64,000 bases of DNA, from positions 7,258 through 71,257 of the forward strand of contig NZ_QAJL01000004.1 in NCBI RefSeq assembly GCF_003852525.1. The letters are read 5' to 3'. How positions within the stretch are numbered: the stretch's first letter is position 1; each line of letters begins with the position of its first letter. Below, piece after piece: positions 16,993 to 25,236 of the stretch. The notes below the pieces were generated by a model. It was not told the DNA's origin. It was given only the letters and a program-made list of their open reading frames with translations, and did not search any database. The stretch comes from Pedobacter sp. KBW06 (GTDB lineage Bacteria; Bacteroidota; Bacteroidia; Sphingobacteriales; Sphingobacteriaceae). A program made the position numbers and the translations under genes.

Positions 16993-18654
16993 ATGAGAAC
17001 ATCCTTATTTTCCGCGCTGATCAGCCTTTTTTTCTTAACCAGCAACACCTACAGCCAATCCATTTCCAAAGACCGCCTTGATAGTCTTTTTTCCAGCCTC
17101 TCCAAAGCAGAAGAACCTGGTTTTGCCATCAATATTGTCCATAAGGGAAAAACAGTGTATGCGAATGGGTTTGGACTTGCCGATGTGAAAACGCATCGCA
17201 GAAATACAATTCATACCCCCTTCAATATTGCCTCCGCTTCAAAGCAATTTACTGCGGCCTGTATCTATTTGCTGGAACAACAGGGAAGACTAAAAACTAC
17301 AGACCCGCTTTCAAAATATTTCAAAGGACTTCCCGCTTATGCGGATACGATTACGATTGCACATCTGATTTATCACCAAAGCGGGCTAAGAGACTACGAC
17401 AGCTTATTATGGCTCAGGGATATGAAATCAGGCCATAAGGACACCGATAAAGATGCCTATCGCGTTCTCGCCAGTCAGCAGTTATTAAATTTCAAACCTG
17501 GTGAAGCGCATAGTTACACCAATTCCGGTTATTATTTTCTTGCCGGAATTGTAAAGCTGGTTAGCGGACAAGACCTGTCAGACTTTGCTTCGGACCATAT
17601 TTTCAGTCCCCTTGGAATGAAAAACACGGCATTCTCCAGGAGCCACAAGGTTCAGGGAAAAGCAAATGCTTATATCAAAGGCAAGAAGGAATATTCTGAA
17701 TTCAACCCAACTTCTCCAATCATTGGCCAGTCGAACGTCTACAGCTCTGTAGACGATTGGGACAAATGGTTTAAGGAAATGAAGACACACCAGCTTCTTG
17801 GGGATAAAGTGTGGAAAAACATGACTACACCGGGAGTCAACAATGACGGGACGGTTTTAGTTTATGCCGGCGGACTGGAAACCTGGCCTTTTCATGAAAA
17901 ACCAATGATTAGTCATGGCGGAGACTTGCCAGGTTACCATAGTTTTATGAGCTATTTTACAGCCGATGATCTCGGTATTATCATTCTAATCAATAATAAC
18001 AACTACTCCTACGAGACCATCCTTCAATCTACCTACGACGCCATCTATACACAGCACAACATCAGCAGTCTTGTTGAAAAAAATTCACAGAAAACAGCAG
18101 CAAAAACCAGAATAATTGATGGCATCACAAAATATACCGGCACCTACAGGGTGGACTCTAAGCCTGAGCGTAAATTTGAACTTGTTAATGACGACGATGC
18201 ATTAATGGTCATTCAAAAGTGGAATGAAATAATGTATCCGATTATTCCCCTTAAAGATTCTTTGTTCTGCATTAAAGGAAATGACCTTACTTTCGGGTTT
18301 AAGAACCTGCAGCATCAGCAGTTCTCCAAAATGGAAATTACTCAGGATGGTAAACTGACTCCCACAAGCAGGATTAACGACACAGGGGTCAGCGAACAAG
18401 ACTTTAATTCTGCCCCGGGTCGCTATTATAGCAAGGAAATCAATGCCCACCACCGCTTAAAGAAAAATGGGACACACCTGGATCTTCTGATTGGTAACAG
18501 TACTTTTAGATTAGTTTCCTTAGACAAAGAAGGAAAGTTCTACGTTGCAGGACCATGGTTCAACATAACGCTCAGAAAAAACAAAAGCCATCAGATTGAT
18601 GGCTTTACATTGGATCATGTCCGGATAAAAGGGCTGCTCTTTACAAAAGAATAG
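16993..18654 (+). CDS. Secreted serine beta-lactamase-like hydrolase
   Basis: Penicillin-binding-protein/class C beta-lactamase-fold hydrolase, 553 residues from ATG 16993, with a Sec signal peptide (cleavage after NTYSQ). The nucleophile motif is SASK at 81-84; the second motif is YTN in HSYTNSGYYF; and HGGDLPGYHS takes the place of the KTG box, as in many esterase or peptidase members. The C-terminal 200 residues (from about 360) form an extra beta-rich domain of the kind often found in these proteins. The natural substrate is unknown. Only 8 bases separate the upstream T-tract from the ATG, so transcription may depend on read-through. Confidence 0.9.
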   Translation: MRTSLFSALISLFFLTSNTYSQSISKDRLDSLFSSLSKAEEPGFAINIVHKGKTVYANGFGLADVKTHRRNTIHTPFNIASASKQFTAACIYLLEQQGRLKTTDPLSKYFKGLPAYADTITIAHLIYHQSGLRDYDSLLWLRDMKSGHKDTDKDAYRVLASQQLLNFKPGEAHSYTNSGYYFLAGIVKLVSGQDLSDFASDHIFSPLGMKNTAFSRSHKVQGKANAYIKGKKEYSEFNPTSPIIGQSNVYSSVDDWDKWFKEMKTHQLLGDKVWKNMTTPGVNNDGTVLVYAGGLETWPFHEKPMISHGGDLPGYHSFMSYFTADDLGIIILINNNNYSYETILQSTYDAIYTQHNISSLVEKNSQKTAAKTRIIDGITKYTGTYRVDSKPERKFELVNDDDALMVIQKWNEIMYPIIPLKDSLFCIKGNDLTFGFKNLQHQQFSKMEITQDGKLTPTSRINDTGVSEQDFNSAPGRYYSKEINAHHRLKKNGTHLDLLIGNSTFRLVSLDKEGKFYVAGPWFNITLRKNKSHQIDGFTLDHVRIKGLLFTKE

Positions 18655-18664
18655 CCCCTCAGTG

Positions 18665-19066
18665 CTATTTTTTATACGGATAATAAATAAAGTTGGCTCC
18701 CTCAGGAACGATCACAAAAACGCACATAAAATCCTCAGGCTTTTTGTAGCTTTTCAGAAATAAGGCTTTCTTTTCAGGATTGATAATTCCCTTTTCTACA
18801 AACTCGTCCATTGTGGAGGCCTGGATGGTCCAGTCCGTATTCAATTCTTCTCTATCCAGAATGACTTCTCCGATGCTCACCGTATGCTGGTGGGCAACAA
18901 AGATCGGATGTGTTGAAATACCTTCCGACATAATTGCGATCGAGACCTCTTTAACAGAGTCTGAATACAATTCAAGATCTTTTTCTAAACTCACCAGCGG
19001 GCTTTGTTTTTTAGGTTCTTCTTTCGAACCTTCAGGCTGCTGAGGCAATAACTCTTCAATATCCAT
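18665..19066 (-). CDS. Conserved hypothetical protein
   Basis: 133 residues, no recognised domain, no signal peptide or membrane segment. The first 25 residues are a Pro/Lys/Glu-rich tail; the remainder looks like a compact alpha/beta domain ending in FIYYPYKK. It lies 19 bases downstream of rlmD on the same strand and is probably co-transcribed with it. No function can be proposed from the sequence. Confidence 0.75.
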   Translation of the reverse strand: MDIEELLPQQPEGSKEEPKKQSPLVSLEKDLELYSDSVKEVSIAIMSEGISTHPIFVAHQHTVSIGEVILDREELNTDWTIQASTMDEFVEKGIINPEKKALFLKSYKKPEDFMCVFVIVPEGANFIYYPYKK

Positions 19067-19085
19067 TCTAATATATCTTATTTGC

Positions 19086-20567
19086 TTAAAGAACTTCCGG
19101 AGAAGTACTTCCTGTAAATTTTAACAAAACTACGTTTTCAACATGCTGGGTATGTGGGAACATATCCACAGGCTTAATACGAACGACTTCATATTTCTCT
19201 TTTAGCAAAGCGAGATCTCTTGCCTGTGTAGCGGCATTACAGCTCACATAAACAATCTTCTCTGCTTCCATCTCGAGTAACCGTGCAACAACATCTGCGT
19301 GCATTCCCGCCCTTGGCGGATCTGTAATTACGACATCAGGTTTGCCATGTTCTGCAATAAACTGAGTAGTCAGAATATCTTTCATATCACCAGCATAGAA
19401 AACAGTATTGTCTATGCCATTCAATGCAGAATTGAATTTGGCATCTTCTATTGCTGTTGGCACGTATTCCACACCAATCACCTGCTTTACGCTGGAAGCG
19501 ACAAAGTTGGCAATCGTTCCCGCACCCGTATATAAATCATAAACCAGTTCATCTCCGGAGAAACCCGCAAACTCTTTGGTGATCTTATACAATTCATGCG
19601 CCTGCATAGAATTTGTTTGGTAGAATGATTTTGCACCAATCTTAAATTTCAATCCATTCATCTCCTCAAAGATGTGATCTCTTCCGGCATAGGTGATGAC
19701 CTCCTGATCGAAAATAGTATCATTTTTCTTCTGATTCATGATGTATAAAAGCGAAGTAATTTCCGGGAAATTAACTTTCAGGTGTTCCATCAGACCATTT
19801 GCCTGTTCCTGTTCCACATAAGCAAAAACCACCACCACCATTACTTCTCCTGTAGAAGAGGTCCTGATGATCAGGTTTCTCAGACTTCCCTCATGGTTAC
19901 GAAGGTCGTAAAAGCTCATTCCGTTTTCCAGGGCATAACTTCTTACCGTGTTTCTCAAAGTATTGGAAGGCTCGGCCTGTAAATAACAATGCTCGATATC
20001 CAGGATTTTATCAAAACGTAAAGGAACGTGAAAGCCAAGGGCATTCATTTCCAGCTCCGCTTTTTCTGTTCCGGCTTCCTCTTCTCCGTTTTCCAATACA
20101 GGCTCTGCCGCCGGCATATCCTGTTTGTTCAACCAACGTTTGTTAGAAAAAGTATATTCCAGTTTATTACGGTAGTATTTATTCTCCGCAGAACCTAAAA
20201 TAGGCTCCATAGCAGAAGTGTCAATTTTAGCCAGTCGCTGCAAAGCAGCTTCCACATTTTTATGCTTAAATGTCAGTTGTGCATCGTAACCCATGTGTTG
20301 CCATTTACAACCACCACAGGTTCCGAAATGCTGACAAAAAGGATCTGTTCTCAGTTCTGACTTTTCGTGTAATGATTCAATTACAGCCTCAGCAAAATTT
20401 TTCTTTTTCTTTACTACACGAACATCAACGACGTCGCCCGGTACAGCTTTATCCACAAATACCACCAATTCATCTGCTTTACCTACCCCTTTGCCTTCTT
20501 CAGCAATATCAATAATTCTTAGATTGGGAATAATGGTTACCGTTCCGGATTTTCTATTTCTACTCAT
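19086..20567 (-). CDS. rlmD: 23S rRNA (uracil-C5)-methyltransferase, RlmD type
   Basis: SAM-dependent TrmA/RumA-family enzyme that methylates a uracil C5 in 23S rRNA. The 493 residues contain an N-terminal TRAM domain (about 10-68), a Cys-rich Fe-S site (Cys78, Cys84, Cys87 in a C-X5-C-X2-C pattern, with a further Cys in DIEHCYL), and the methyltransferase domain with YDLYTGAGTI and the catalytic cysteine in VYVSCNAATQARD. A linker of about 25 acidic residues near 160-185 is unusual. Rlm type (C versus D) is inferred from the TRAM plus Fe-S layout. Its promoter element lies only seven bases before the ATG. Confidence 0.9.
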   Translation of the reverse strand: MSRNRKSGTVTIIPNLRIIDIAEEGKGVGKADELVVFVDKAVPGDVVDVRVVKKKKNFAEAVIESLHEKSELRTDPFCQHFGTCGGCKWQHMGYDAQLTFKHKNVEAALQRLAKIDTSAMEPILGSAENKYYRNKLEYTFSNKRWLNKQDMPAAEPVLENGEEEAGTEKAELEMNALGFHVPLRFDKILDIEHCYLQAEPSNTLRNTVRSYALENGMSFYDLRNHEGSLRNLIIRTSSTGEVMVVVVFAYVEQEQANGLMEHLKVNFPEITSLLYIMNQKKNDTIFDQEVITYAGRDHIFEEMNGLKFKIGAKSFYQTNSMQAHELYKITKEFAGFSGDELVYDLYTGAGTIANFVASSVKQVIGVEYVPTAIEDAKFNSALNGIDNTVFYAGDMKDILTTQFIAEHGKPDVVITDPPRAGMHADVVARLLEMEAEKIVYVSCNAATQARDLALLKEKYEVVRIKPVDMFPHTQHVENVVLLKFTGSTSPEVL

Positions 20568-20574
20568 TATGCCG

Positions 20575-20582
20575 CAAATTTA
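20575..20582 (-). promoter_or_regulatory. -7 promoter element for rlmD
   Basis: Minus strand TAAATTTG matches TAnnTTTG exactly; seven bases separate it from the start codon, predicting a leaderless or nearly leaderless transcript. Confidence 0.55.
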
Positions 20583-20606
20583 AGATTTTTTCATTGGAAT
20601 ATAATT

Positions 20607-20684
20607 GTTTTTTATCGGTTATGAAGCGATCATGATCTTGTTATTCATTTCGTTGTATGATCTGTAAAATCATGACGGTTTCAT
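20607..20684 (-). repeat. Hairpin repeat element, copy 2
   Basis: 19-base arms at 20621-20639 and 20666-20684 (15 of 19 positions pair) enclose a 26-base loop, the same geometry as copy 1 at 6.7 kb. The minus-strand flank TTCATAACCGATAAAAAACA matches that of copy 1 apart from one inserted base. Confidence 0.65.
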
Positions 20685-20696
20685 CAGTATATACTG

Positions 20697-20822
20697 TTTT
20701 TTTATGGTTTTGAATTGATCCTGATCTTATCTGATTTATTGCGCTCAATGGCATTCATGAGCTTGCAAGCGTTGTTCAGGTCATTATGGAATCTGTGAGG
20801 TCCTGATGGTTTTATGCCCATT
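20697..20822 (-). repeat. Hairpin repeat element, copy 3 (longer, decayed)
   Basis: The minus strand carries AAGATCAGGATC and TTCAAAACCATAAAAAAAC, aligned closely with copy 2, and the opposite arm resembles copy 2's at about two thirds of positions. The loop is about 70 bases longer and the arms pair poorly. Its flank CCATAAAAAAACA...TATACTGATGAAA matches the flank of copy 1 at 26 of 29 positions. Confidence 0.55.
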
Positions 20823-20938
20823 ATTTCTTCTACATCATCTTTCCCACCGGAAGTTTTGACGCCTTTCAAATCAGTATGGATTAATAAATGACAGTGGAAA
20901 ACCGGAATTTCAAGACATAGGGATCTCCTGCCGGCATT
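20702..20938 (-). pseudogene. Open frame without start across repeat copy 3
   Basis: 78 codons are open on the minus strand from just after a stop at 20939-20941 to TAA at 20702-20704. The only in-frame ATG is at 20821, giving 39 residues that begin MGIKPSGPHRF. Composition looks protein-like, but the frame lies on a repeat element and lacks an early start. It may be a gene remnant or chance. Confidence 0.25.
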
Positions 20939-21190
20939 TTAACGCCTTTTAAAAAAGAAATCAGGATATCAGATGCTACTTACCAAAAACATTAAGGATA
21001 AAACCAAAAATGCCTTCAACAAGGTTAAAGCTCATATCAAACTTCTCATCAACTAAAACAGAAATCTCTAAAACTTCTTTACTCATTGTCTTATTCATTG
21101 ATAATGATGCCAATATAGATATTTTTATACCAAATACCAAAACGGTATATATTAAGTTTATGTCAAATTATCTTAAAGAGATTTATAATT
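20823..21190. other. Spacer with no identified gene
   Basis: Upstream part of the 640-base spacer between rlmD and the next secreted protein. Apart from the open frame noted up to 20938 I see no coding signal, RNA gene, or clear promoter. A start codon at 21010 opens a frame that runs into the next gene out of phase and has no protein-like features. Confidence 0.5.
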
Positions 21191-21205
21191 ATGTACCTTC
21201 AAAAT

Positions 21206-21769
21206 ATGAAAAAACTGTATTTCTTTTTGCTTTTAAGCATGAGTACGATAGGTTATGCACAGGAAAAAAGTGCAGCAAGACAATTTTGGGAAAACCTGAA
21301 GAACCACTGCGGAAAATCTTATGAAGGGAGTATTTCTGCCGGCGCAGGAAACGACGACTTCAGCAATAAAAAACTAACGATGCATGTTCGCTCCTGTGCA
21401 GACAATACCATTAGAATTCCATTTTTTGTAGGGGAAAATAAATCCAGGACCTGGGTACTGACCTTTGCCAACGACCGGATCAGTCTTAAACATGACCACC
21501 GCCATGAAGATGGTTCAGAAGATAAAGTGACACAATATGGGGGCACAAGTACAAATGCGGGCTTGCCGGAAATCCAGTTTTTCCCGGCAGATCAGCAAAC
21601 GGCCAGCCTGCTGCCCAATGCATCAACCAATGTCTGGTGGATTACATTAGATAAAGCTTTTTTTTCCTATAACCTGAGAAGGATAGGCTCCGACCGTCTC
21701 TTTACCCTGAAGTTCGATTTATCAAAAACAATAGATACGCCTTCCGCTCCCTGGGGATGGAAGGACTAA
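21206..21769 (+). CDS. Secreted protein of unknown function
   Basis: 187 residues from ATG 21206 with a Sec signal peptide ending SMSTIGYAQ; an ATG five codons earlier (21191) is also possible. The mature part is predicted beta-rich with Trp and Phe clusters (RTWVLTF, NVWWITLDKAFFSYNLRR) and two cysteines (CGKSYEG and RSCADN) that could form a disulfide. I do not recognise a named domain. It converges on the TetR gene with a four-base gap and no terminator. Confidence 0.82.
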   Translation: MKKLYFFLLLSMSTIGYAQEKSAARQFWENLKNHCGKSYEGSISAGAGNDDFSNKKLTMHVRSCADNTIRIPFFVGENKSRTWVLTFANDRISLKHDHRHEDGSEDKVTQYGGTSTNAGLPEIQFFPADQQTASLLPNASTNVWWITLDKAFFSYNLRRIGSDRLFTLKFDLSKTIDTPSAPWGWKD

Positions 21770-21772
21770 TGA

Positions 21773-22351
21773 TTATAAAGCAGCTTTAACAAGAAAAGGC
21801 AAAAGCTCCTTCTGGAAACTTACAAAATTCTTCCGGACATCAGAATCACTAACAGAAGTAAAGGCGAAAGAGAATACGATGCTCTTACTGGCTTTCAGCA
21901 AGAAGGCCAGTCCTTCTTTTCGGGAAGGGTTATTTTTAAAGTGATCAAGCTCCAGATAAGCGGAAAGCAATAGTGATTCCAGCTGATCAGAAAGGTGTTT
22001 CAGGAACTCCTGAGAATTGGCATTCTCTCTTACGAAATCCCAGCCGATAAATTCGTTACAAACGGTATAAGTTAACCTGCAGGTCTTCATCACCAATGCC
22101 TTCAGGTGTTCTTCTTCATTTGCAAACTGAGCTTTATTTTTAAGGATCTCATGCAGGTTCAAATCCAGATAATCCATTAAAATGGCATCCAGAACCTGTT
22201 CCTTACTTTCAAAATACTTATATATGGTGGCTTTGGCTATACGTGCTTTCTTCGCAATCTCGTTTACACTTGTTTTGTGATACCCGTATTTCCTGAATAA
22301 CTCTTTAGCTGCTCTAATTATACTTTCTTTAATTTTCTCTGGTTCCATCAA
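21773..22351 (-). CDS. TetR-family transcriptional regulator
   Basis: 192 residues. The N-terminal helix-turn-helix is intact (KTSVNEIAKKARIAKATIYKYFESKEQVLDAIL, positions about 25-57) and is followed by a helical ligand-binding domain of ordinary length. No ligand can be named. Its ATG overlaps the stop of the lipoprotein gene by four bases (ATGA), and that gene in turn overlaps pheS by one base, so the regulator is made from the pheS transcript. No palindromic operator is obvious at the pheS promoter. Confidence 0.92.
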   Translation of the reverse strand: MMEPEKIKESIIRAAKELFRKYGYHKTSVNEIAKKARIAKATIYKYFESKEQVLDAILMDYLDLNLHEILKNKAQFANEEEHLKALVMKTCRLTYTVCNEFIGWDFVRENANSQEFLKHLSDQLESLLLSAYLELDHFKNNPSRKEGLAFLLKASKSIVFSFAFTSVSDSDVRKNFVSFQKELLPFLVKAAL

Positions 22352-22767
22352 TTAGATACATTTATTTCGCCACTACCGATACCGGATAAAGATACCTGGT
22401 ATGACTTTAAAGCACGTACTGCCGGCGCTTTTTGAGGGCTGCCATCAGTAAGTAAAAATTTAGCTCCTGAACAAGGGTCAGTGGCAGTAATTCCACTTTC
22501 ATCTACCGTTACTTTGCAGCGCTGTTCAGGATTGACAGAGCTACAGCGGTCAAAAGCAACATAATTATTCACTGCGAGCTTAATGATCATGATCCCCGCA
22601 ACTCCTATGTTCTCAACGATATAGACCCCATTTTTTGCCTCGACACTAAAAGCGGCGGCAGTCATATGGTACCTGACCTGAACATTAGGAATATAGCTTC
22701 CATCGTCTTTACCACATCCGGCAAAGAGCAATAGCAAGACAAATGCTGCGGTTATTCTTTTGATCAT
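22348..22767 (-). CDS. Lipoprotein with a degenerate Rieske-like domain
   Basis: 139 residues with a lipoprotein signal (lipobox LFAGC, Cys18). The rest aligns in layout with Rieske [2Fe-2S] ferredoxin domains: YVAFDRC in the place of the first ligand loop, then DPCSGAKFLLTDG in the place of the second, and a closing ALKSYQVSL strand. The cluster histidines are missing: the loops read Cys75-Ser-Ser and Cys99-Ser-Gly instead of Cys-x-His and Cys-x-x-His, with a further Cys84. Similar lipoproteins are common in Bacteroidota; function unknown. The ATG overlaps the pheS stop (TAATG). Confidence 0.75.
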   Translation of the reverse strand: MIKRITAAFVLLLLFAGCGKDDGSYIPNVQVRYHMTAAAFSVEAKNGVYIVENIGVAGIMIIKLAVNNYVAFDRCSSVNPEQRCKVTVDESGITATDPCSGAKFLLTDGSPQKAPAVRALKSYQVSLSGIGSGEINVSN

Positions 22768-23804
22768 TATATCAATGAAGTTTTATATTGTTTCAGGAAT
22801 CTGGCGTCATTCTCAGAGAACAACCTTAAATCCTTAATTTCAAACTTAAGGTTTGCAATTCTTTCAATTCCCATTCCAAATGCAAAACCACTATATTTTT
22901 TCGAATCAATACCACAATTCTCCAATACATTCGGGTCTACCATTCCACAGCCCAGGATCTCTACCCATCCGCTGTATTTACACATCTGGCAACCTGCTCC
23001 TTTACAAATGGTACAGGAAATGTCCATCTCTGCCGAAGGCTCTGTAAAAGGGAAATAAGAAGGACGGAAACGCACTTTAGTTCCTTCTCCATACAACTCC
23101 TGTACAAAATAAAACAAAGTCTGTTTCAGATCTGCAAAAGAGACGTTTTCATCCACATAAAGACCTTCTACCTGATGAAAGAAGCAATGTGCTCTTGCTG
23201 ATATCGCTTCGTTGCGGTATACACGACCTGGCATAATTGCTCTGAATGGTGGTTTTCCGGCTTCCATCATTCTCACCTGAACGGAAGAAGTATGGGTCCG
23301 CAAGGCGATGTCTCCCTTTTCTCCACCTTTTTTAATGAAGAAAGTATCCTGCATGTCACGTGCCGGATGTTCCTCAGGAAAATTTAGTGCAGAGAAGTTA
23401 TGCCAATCGTCTTCGATCTCCGGGCCTTCAGCCACAATAAAGCCTAACTTATTAAAAATCTCTACGATCTCTCTTCTTACCAATGCCAAAGGATGGCGCG
23501 CGCCAATCTCAAAGCCTTCACCCGGCAAAGTCAGGTCTAAGCCTGAATCTTTGGAGGTATCAGCCACTTCAGTCTGGTCTTTAAGCGTTTGGTATTTTGC
23601 TTCAGCCAATTGCTTAAATTCATTTAAAACCTTACCCAGGGTTCTCTTTTCCTCAGGTGAGACAGCTTTAAACTCATCAAAAATATCTTTGATTATCCCT
23701 TTCGTACCAAGGAATTTAATACGGAATTGTTCTAACTCATCTGCGTTATCCGTAGAAAACGCATTTATTTCGGCGGTATATTGTGTTATCTTATCTTGTA
23801 ACAT
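22767..23804 (-). CDS. pheS: Phenylalanyl-tRNA synthetase alpha subunit
   Basis: Catalytic subunit of the class II alpha2-beta2 enzyme that charges tRNA-Phe. The 345 residues show an N-terminal coiled-coil arm (1-90) for tRNA contact, motif 2 around FRAIMPGRVYRNEA, a CTICKGAGCQMCKYSGW Cys-rich insertion and motif 3 GFAFGMGIERIANLK. pheT is not adjacent. The gene heads a tightly overlapping unit with the Rieske-like lipoprotein and a TetR regulator, an unusual arrangement. Confidence 0.96.
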   Translation of the reverse strand: MLQDKITQYTAEINAFSTDNADELEQFRIKFLGTKGIIKDIFDEFKAVSPEEKRTLGKVLNEFKQLAEAKYQTLKDQTEVADTSKDSGLDLTLPGEGFEIGARHPLALVRREIVEIFNKLGFIVAEGPEIEDDWHNFSALNFPEEHPARDMQDTFFIKKGGEKGDIALRTHTSSVQVRMMEAGKPPFRAIMPGRVYRNEAISARAHCFFHQVEGLYVDENVSFADLKQTLFYFVQELYGEGTKVRFRPSYFPFTEPSAEMDISCTICKGAGCQMCKYSGWVEILGCGMVDPNVLENCGIDSKKYSGFAFGMGIERIANLKFEIKDLRLFSENDARFLKQYKTSLI

Positions 23805-23809
23805 GAGGC

Positions 23810-23817
23810 CAAATATA
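23810..23817 (-). promoter_or_regulatory. -7 promoter element for pheS
   Basis: Minus strand TATATTTG is an exact match, five bases before the ATG, so transcription should begin at or next to the start codon. Confidence 0.55.
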
Positions 23818-23844
23818 CAGCTATTTATACAATATTTTTATAAT

Positions 23845-23899
23845 CGCTGAGTCCAAAAATCAACTTGAACTGATCTCCAACAGGTAAATGGACTCAGCG
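23845..23899 (-). terminator. Long hairpin downstream of kbl
   Basis: Perfect 11-base arms CGCTGAGTCCA and TGGACTCAGCG with a 33-base loop, eight bases after the kbl stop. No T-tract follows in the direction of transcription, so it may be a stabilising 3-prime hairpin rather than a classic terminator. Confidence 0.5.
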
Positions 23900-23906
23900 T
23901 TATATT

Positions 23907-25094
23907 TTAAATCACGCCAAGCGCTTTACCTACTTTGGTAAATGCAGCGATCGCTTTATCTAAATGATGTTGTTCATGGGCTGCAGACAACTGTACACGA
24001 ATCCTCGCCTTACCTTGTCCAACTACCGGATAATAGAAACCAATTACATAAATTCCTTCTTCCAGCATTTGCGCCGCAAATTCCTGCGCCAGTTTTGCAT
24101 CATACAGCATTACCGGAACAATCGGATGAACTCCTTCTTTAATGTCAAAACCTGCCTCAGTCATTTTCTTACGGAAATAAACGGTATTACTTTCCAGTTT
24201 ATCTCTCAGGTCAGTAGTCTCACTCAGCATATCCAATACTGCAACAGAAGCACCGGCAATCGCAGGAGCCAAAGTATTAGAGAATAAATAAGGACGTGAC
24301 CTTTGACGTAACATGTCTATAATTTCCTTTTTACCTGCAGTAAACCCTCCGGACGCACCGCCCAATGCTTTACCCAATGTACCGGTAATGATGTCTACCC
24401 TGTCCATTACATTAAAATGTTCATGGGTTCCACGGCCTGTCTTACCAATAAATCCAGTACAGTGCGACTCATCAATCATCACCAATGCTTCATATTTATC
24501 TGCAAGATCGCAGATCTGATCAAGTGGGGCAACGACACCATCCATAGAGAACGCACCATCAGTAACAATAATGCGATGTCTGGCATCTTTTGCGGCGATC
24601 AGTTGCTGCTCCAGGTCTGCCATATCTGCATTTTTATACCTGAAACGTTTGGCCTTACACAAACGTACCCCATCAATAATGGAAGCATGGTTCAGTTCAT
24701 CTGAAATGATGGCATCCTGATCGTTAAATAAAGGTTCAAAAACACCTCCGTTTGCATCAAAAGCAGCAGCATATAAAATGGTATCTTCTGTACCTAAGAA
24801 TTTGGACAACTTTGCTTCCAGTTCTTTATGCACATCCTGGGTACCACAGATAAAGCGTACTGATGACATGCCATAGCCATATTTATCAATTGCTTTTTTA
24901 GCAGCTTCAGTGACACGAGGATCAGAAGACAACCCTAAATAATTATTCGCACAGAAGTTAATCACTTCCTGTCCGGTACTTACCTTGATGTCTGCACCCT
25001 GAGGCGTAACAATCACGCGTTCACGTTTAAATAAACCGTCTTTTTCTATTTGCTCCAGTTCTTGTTGCAGAACAGGTTGTAATGTTTTATACAT
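23907..25094 (-). CDS. kbl: Glycine C-acetyltransferase (2-amino-3-ketobutyrate CoA ligase)
   Basis: PLP enzyme that cleaves 2-amino-3-ketobutyrate with CoA to glycine and acetyl-CoA, completing threonine breakdown. The 395-residue length and sequence fit Kbl of the alpha-oxoamine synthase family: VINFCANNYLGLSSDP at the N terminus, DESHCTGFIGKTGRG, and the PLP lysine in TGTLGKALGGASGG. The closely related serine palmitoyltransferases share these motifs, so a sphingolipid role is not fully excluded. An epimerase-type threonine dehydrogenase at 50.6 kb would supply its substrate. Confidence 0.9.
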   Translation of the reverse strand: MYKTLQPVLQQELEQIEKDGLFKRERVIVTPQGADIKVSTGQEVINFCANNYLGLSSDPRVTEAAKKAIDKYGYGMSSVRFICGTQDVHKELEAKLSKFLGTEDTILYAAAFDANGGVFEPLFNDQDAIISDELNHASIIDGVRLCKAKRFRYKNADMADLEQQLIAAKDARHRIIVTDGAFSMDGVVAPLDQICDLADKYEALVMIDESHCTGFIGKTGRGTHEHFNVMDRVDIITGTLGKALGGASGGFTAGKKEIIDMLRQRSRPYLFSNTLAPAIAGASVAVLDMLSETTDLRDKLESNTVYFRKKMTEAGFDIKEGVHPIVPVMLYDAKLAQEFAAQMLEEGIYVIGFYYPVVGQGKARIRVQLSAAHEQHHLDKAIAAFTKVGKALGVI

Positions 25095-25116
25095 ACTATT
25101 ATTTGCTTATTGCAAC

Positions 25117-25124
25117 CAAAGTTA
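25117..25124 (-). promoter_or_regulatory. -7 promoter element for kbl
   Basis: Minus strand TAACTTTG matches TAnnTTTG exactly, 22 bases before the ATG. Confidence 0.6.
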
Positions 25125-25236
25125 TAAAAATATCGTCTTCTACGAACAACCTTATTAAATCATCATTCACAAACTTTAACAAGATTATTGTGTTAATCTA
25201 ACATTAACATAGCGATATTTAGGCTTTAATACATAT

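Noticed and set aside
20568..21190. Structural RNA gene or tRNA in the long spacer
   Set aside because: No cloverleaf or conserved RNA motif found; the structure seen is explained by the hairpin repeats.
21010..21324. 104-codon open frame upstream of the secreted protein
   Set aside because: Overlaps the signal-peptide gene out of phase, and has no protein-like or domain features.
23805..23906. T-box or attenuator controlling pheS
   Set aside because: The hairpin lies upstream of the predicted promoter and no T-box core sequence is present.
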